Assembly: GCA_903842065.1 (NCBI GenBank)
Contig: CAIMKZ010000019.1
Coordinates: 1 to 54,179 of the forward strand
Direction of reading: 5' to 3'
Origin: an uncultured Acidobacteriaceae bacterium
GTDB lineage: Bacteria; Acidobacteriota; Terriglobia; Terriglobales; Acidobacteriaceae
Length of the DNA stretch: 54,179 bases
Both the position numbers and the translations under genes were made by a program. Shown piece after piece: positions 50,850-54,179 of the stretch (positions within the stretch are counted from its first letter, which is position 1; each line of letters opens with the position of its first letter). The notes below the pieces were generated by a model, which worked only from the letters and a program-made list of their open reading frames with translations, was not told where the DNA came from and did no database searches.

Positions 50850-53800
50850 CTAGTAAACCACCTTCAGCGCAAACTGAAGAACGCGCGGCGTGTAGGCCGT
50901 CGACATGGCAGTGATCTTGCCAAATGTCGAGGTGTTCCAGCTGGCGCCCGGCGTGGCGTAGTTAGCCGTGTTGGTGATGTTGTAACCCTCGGTACGGAAC
51001 TCCACATTGATGGAATCGTGGACCGGGAAGGTCTTGATGAGAGAGAAGTCCACGTGGCGATAGTGCGGGCCGTAGACCGGGTTGCGCGGTGCATTGCCGA
51101 TGGTTCCAGCTGTCTGAGCGGCGAATGCGGCCGTGTTGAAGTACTGGTTGATCGACCGCGCCGATGCGTTCAGGACAGGATTCGCAATCATGTTGGGACG
51201 GCTTGAGTTTGCCGCGCCCGATCCCTGGCCCGAGATGTCGGAGGCCGACGTGATGGTGATGGGCTGTCCGGCGCTCCAGCCGAGCAGCAGATTGGTCGAC
51301 CAGCGGGAGAGGGCCCACTTCTTGATGCCGGTCGACTGCTTGAAGAAAGGAATCTGATAGGTTCCGGTCGCCGCAAGACGATTACGTAGATCGAGATCGC
51401 TATTGCCGTATTCGTACTTGTCGTCGAACTTGTTGTAGTTCAGGCCATAGCCTTCGTTGCCCTGGTTGCTCAGGCCAAGCGCGTTGTCGAGCAGCCTGGA
51501 ATGCGTATAGTTCACGCTGTAGCTGAGGCCGTTGCTGAGCCGGCGCTCGATGGAGGCCGTGCCGCCATAATAATGGGAAACGCCAGACGACCCGTACATG
51601 GCAACCGTGGTCACGCCGGGGTTCTTGGCGTAGGCGGGGCGATTGTTCTGGGCCGGATTACCCGATGTGTAGACGCCCGGAGGAGGCGCGTTCACGTCCA
51701 GGAACGACTGCGCAAGATGCCGTCCTTCGATGCCCACGCCGGCCACCGTCAGAACGTTTCCATGGAAGTCCTTCTGGATCGAGATGTTGAACTGAATCGC
51801 CTCTGCGGGACGGTAATTCAGAGCCACGCCGCGCTGCGGACCAAACGGCGCGCTCGCGGACACAACCGTTGCTGGCGGAGCGCCGGCCGAGAGCTGCGCA
51901 TACGGCGCATAGGCCGGGATGGCAAGCATGCCCGCGTAGGTGTACGGTCCATAGGCCGACAGGAACGGAGCGTTCTTCATGCTGGCATTGGAGGTGATAT
52001 CGGTCGGGTAGTACGACATGCCGAAGCCGCCGCGTATGACAAGGCCCGGCCTGACGGTGTAGGCAATGCCGATGCGCGGAGCAAACTGCGTGTACGTGTT
52101 GCTCAGATTACCCATCGCATTAACGCCGGTTGTGCCGGGGACAATGATCTGCTGCGCGACGTAATCCCAGTTCGACATCTGGTTGTTGATCGCGGTCTTG
52201 TTGGTGAACAGATCGTAGCGAACGCCCAGATTCAGCGTCACGTTAGGCAGAATGTGCCAGTCGTCCTGCGCGTAGCCGCTAATCTCCCACCAGCGATAGT
52301 GCGGGTTGGCCAGAGAAATACCACGCGTGACGTTGGTGTAGCCCTGCCCTTGCAGCATGCTCGCCAGGGTGGGGAAGGTCCACTGCGGCGTCGCCGAAGT
52401 GCTCTGCAGGCTGGTGGCCTGACGTCGAATCGACTGGGCGCCAAACTTGAAGGTATGGAAGCCGCGCGTGTAGGTCAAGGCTGCCTGATACTGGTAGGCC
52501 TGAGAGAAGTCCACCAGGGGACTGAACACCGATCCACCAAGGCCCTGGTATCCGCTGACGGTAACGCGGCCAAATCCCGACGTGAGACCGGAGACGTTGA
52601 TATTCTGCTGGCCCATCATCGCGGCTATATTCGGGCCCACTTTGTTGCCATAGCCAAAGCCGACCGGATAGTTTTCATTGTCCACACGCAGATAGCCCGC
52701 CTGCGCCGTAAGCAGCAGGTTGGACGAGAAGGTGTGAACGTAGCCGAGCACGGCCTGCTGGCCCTGGTCGGGAGCATATCCGCCGCCGGTGTTCGGATTG
52801 AATGTGACCGCGGAGCCGCCGGTCCCCAGGTTCTCTGTCACGAAGGGCAGAATGCCGGGTACGGCAGAGTACACCTTGTTGTAGCTGTACCGGGCAAAAA
52901 TATTGTTGTTGGCATTAATCTGATGGTCAACGCGGCCGTCAAATACGTCGCTGGTCTGCGTATTGTGCGAGTTGCCGATGTACTGGTTGGAGCCATTCGG
53001 ATTATTGGGCGCCGGGAACATCTTGAAGTAGGCCAGTCCGACCGGATCGATCACGCCCGCGTAGACGCTGCTCGGATTCTGCTGCTGAGCCAGCGTGGGA
53101 ACAACCGCGGATGTCGGAACGCCCCAGGACACCTGCCGGAAGCCTTCGTAGTCGCCGAAGAAGAACATCTTGTTCCGAAGGATCGGCCCGCCCACGCTGC
53201 CGCCAAACTGATTCTGGCGAAGGCGCTGCTTGGGGTTATGAGCGGCGAACTGGTACGGATAGGTGTTGAAGATGTCGTTACGGAAGTACTCGTACACCGT
53301 GCCGTGGAAGTTGTTGGTGCCGGACTTGGTGATGATGTTGATCACCGCGCCCGGGGTGCGGCCCGAGTCAGCGCTGTAAACGCTGGACTGCACGCGCAGC
53401 TCCGAGATGGCGTCAACCGACGGACGAACGCCGAGCGACCCAATCAGCCTCTCGTTGTTGTCCATGCCGTCAACCATGTTGTTATTCAGCACGTCGGACT
53501 GGCCGTTGACCGAGATCGCGGCCGACTGGCGGCGGTCATCGGGCTTGGCGCCGTTGGTGAGGCTGTTGGGCGGCCCTTCGTTGGCGCCGGGAATCATCTG
53601 CACCAGCTGGACAAAGTTGCGGCCGTTCAGCGGCATGTCCTGCACGGCAAGCTGGTTCACCGAGCTTTGCAGGGTTGCGGACTCAGACTGGAGCAGCGGC
53701 GTAACCGCCTCGACCGAGATGGTCTCGGTGGCATTTCCGACCGCCAGCTGGGCATTGATTCGCGGCGTATCGCCGGCTGCAAGTACCAGATTCGGAACCT

Positions 53801-54056
53801 CATACTTCTTAAACGAGGCCGAGATCACCGAGATTGAGTAGGCCCCGGGAGGCAGAAGCGGAACAGCGTAGTCCCCGCTTGCTCCCGACTTCACCTTGCG
53901 GACTTCTCCGGTGCCCTTGCGGGTAACCGTAATATCGGCTCCCGGAATCGCGGAACCGGACGGATCGGTGACCGTGCCGACCACCGTCGCGGTTGTGGAC
54001 TGCGCGGCCAGCCTTCCTGAAATCCCTACGGCCAACAGAGAGAGCTGGCTCAGCAA
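50850..54056 (-). CDS. Oar-like TonB-dependent receptor, 5' end truncated by IS
   Basis: About 1068 residues remain. The frame begins with a TTG in the middle of what looks like a signal peptide: LLSQLSLLAVGISGRLAAQ has the hydrophobic core and cleavage site but no positively charged start, and the frame upstream meets a stop within IS sequence. Then come the carboxypeptidase-regulatory-like domain (VVGTVTDPSGSAIPGADITV, to about 100), the plug with DMPLNGRNFVQLVQMIPG, and a full barrel ending LQFALKVVY. Export and expression are likely lost unless the IS supplies a start. The gene lies upstream of the two esterases on the same strand. Confidence 0.85.
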   Translation of the reverse strand: MLSQLSLLAVGISGRLAAQSTTATVVGTVTDPSGSAIPGADITVTRKGTGEVRKVKSGASGDYAVPLLPPGAYSISVISASFKKYEVPNLVLAAGDTPRINAQLAVGNATETISVEAVTPLLQSESATLQSSVNQLAVQDMPLNGRNFVQLVQMIPGANEGPPNSLTNGAKPDDRRQSAAISVNGQSDVLNNNMVDGMDNNERLIGSLGVRPSVDAISELRVQSSVYSADSGRTPGAVINIITKSGTNNFHGTVYEYFRNDIFNTYPYQFAAHNPKQRLRQNQFGGSVGGPILRNKMFFFGDYEGFRQVSWGVPTSAVVPTLAQQQNPSSVYAGVIDPVGLAYFKMFPAPNNPNGSNQYIGNSHNTQTSDVFDGRVDHQINANNNIFARYSYNKVYSAVPGILPFVTENLGTGGSAVTFNPNTGGGYAPDQGQQAVLGYVHTFSSNLLLTAQAGYLRVDNENYPVGFGYGNKVGPNIAAMMGQQNINVSGLTSGFGRVTVSGYQGLGGSVFSPLVDFSQAYQYQAALTYTRGFHTFKFGAQSIRRQATSLQSTSATPQWTFPTLASMLQGQGYTNVTRGISLANPHYRWWEISGYAQDDWHILPNVTLNLGVRYDLFTNKTAINNQMSNWDYVAQQIIVPGTTGVNAMGNLSNTYTQFAPRIGIAYTVRPGLVIRGGFGMSYYPTDITSNASMKNAPFLSAYGPYTYAGMLAIPAYAPYAQLSAGAPPATVVSASAPFGPQRGVALNYRPAEAIQFNISIQKDFHGNVLTVAGVGIEGRHLAQSFLDVNAPPPGVYTSGNPAQNNRPAYAKNPGVTTVAMYGSSGVSHYYGGTASIERRLSNGLSYSVNYTHSRLLDNALGLSNQGNEGYGLNYNKFDDKYEYGNSDLDLRNRLAATGTYQIPFFKQSTGIKKWALSRWSTNLLLGWSAGQPITITSASDISGQGSGAANSSRPNMIANPVLNASARSINQYFNTAAFAAQTAGTIGNAPRNPVYGPHYRHVDFSLIKTFPVHDSINVEFRTEGYNITNTANYATPGASWNTSTFGKITAMSTAYTPRVLQFALKVVY

Positions 54057-54179
54057 ATTCGGACAGGGGCATAAGTGGTGGTTCTGTTCTTCGGCAGCCT
54101 AAGATGGCTGAGAAGAGGAGAGCAGATGAGCAGGCGTCCGCGCAGGAACCACTCAGCAGCGTTCAAGGCGAAGGTGGCC
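54057..54179 (+). mobile_element. Left end of an IS3-like insertion sequence
   Basis: The junction with the receptor gene lies near 54057-54062. To its right are about 65 bases of leader ending with GAGGAG and a transposase start at 54126. The element leaves the window, so its inverted repeats, second frame and target duplication cannot be seen. Minus-strand stop codons within it close the receptor frame. Confidence 0.7.
54126..54179 (+). CDS. IS3-family transposase OrfA, partial at window end
   Basis: The first 18 codons are present: MSRRPRRNHSAAFKAKVA. This basic N-terminus with HSAAFKAKVA is the usual opening of IS3-family OrfA, the helix-turn-helix protein (PF01527). GAGGAG lies four to six bases upstream of the ATG. 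The rest lies outside the window. Confidence 0.8.
   Translation, partial: MSRRPRRNHSAAFKAKVA

Noticed and set aside
51501..53837. A very long open frame on the plus strand opposite the receptor gene
   Set aside because: It is the antisense of a well-supported receptor. Its residue mix (high Arg, His, Val without domains) is typical of GC-rich mirror frames.

Overview
The window reads as a piece of an Acidobacteriota chromosome, most likely Terriglobia. GC is high. Both complete or near-complete TonB-dependent receptors are Oar-like, with an N-terminal carboxypeptidase-regulatory-like domain. A CadC-like wHTH regulator, MacB-type permeases and many short intergenic hairpin repeats fit the same group. 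The assignment is by style of content; no marker comparison was possible.

Layout. 0-3 kb: a secreted unknown protein (-), a HAD hydrolase, tRNA-Ala(GGC) and an NAPE-PLD-like metallo-hydrolase (-). 3.2-10.2 kb (+): a tightly overlapping operon with a polyprenyl diphosphate synthase, an FtsX-type ABC permease and its ATPase, a CcoN-like membrane protein without the Cu-B histidines, a small membrane protein, a fusion of a multi-pass membrane domain to CcoO-like and CcoP-like cytochrome c modules, and a YceI lipid-binding protein. 10.2-15.7 kb: a Cpx/Omp-like two-component pair, divergent from an Oar-like receptor; a triple 10-bp repeat lies in the divergent promoter. 15.8-20.0 kb: TPR protein, TerC, SerS, a membrane-anchored unknown, a LolA-like protein. 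20.4-27.8 kb (-): an aromatic amino acid supra-operon trpC-trpF-[fic]-trpB-trpA-aroQ-DAHP synthase-tyrA, interrupted by a lower-GC Fic gene. 27.8-29.6 kb (-): protoporphyrinogen oxidase and a tiny membrane protein.

29.6-30.4 kb holds no convincing gene. On the minus strand it has several GNRA-capped hairpins and a duplicated module of about 53 nt whose internal hairpin keeps pairing with different bases. This is the best candidate in the window for an undescribed element, a large structured RNA. 30.7-41.6 kb: butyrate kinase, UvrD/PcrA helicase, LOG-family phosphoribohydrolase, cytochrome c, HpnI-like glycosyltransferase, two MacB-type permeases without an ATPase, dUTPase, a small secreted protein and a wHTH regulator. 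41.8-42.3 kb (-): RNase P RNA, type A. 42.4-44.7 kb: an accessory island with HicAB, a DUF2971 protein and HepT/MntA. 44.8-47.1 kb: MutY, a YdcF-like protein, SSB and a strong bidirectional terminator. 47.1-54.1 kb (-): two tandem Tat-exported type B carboxylesterases behind an Oar-like receptor whose 5' end has been cut off by an IS3-like element that runs off the window edge.
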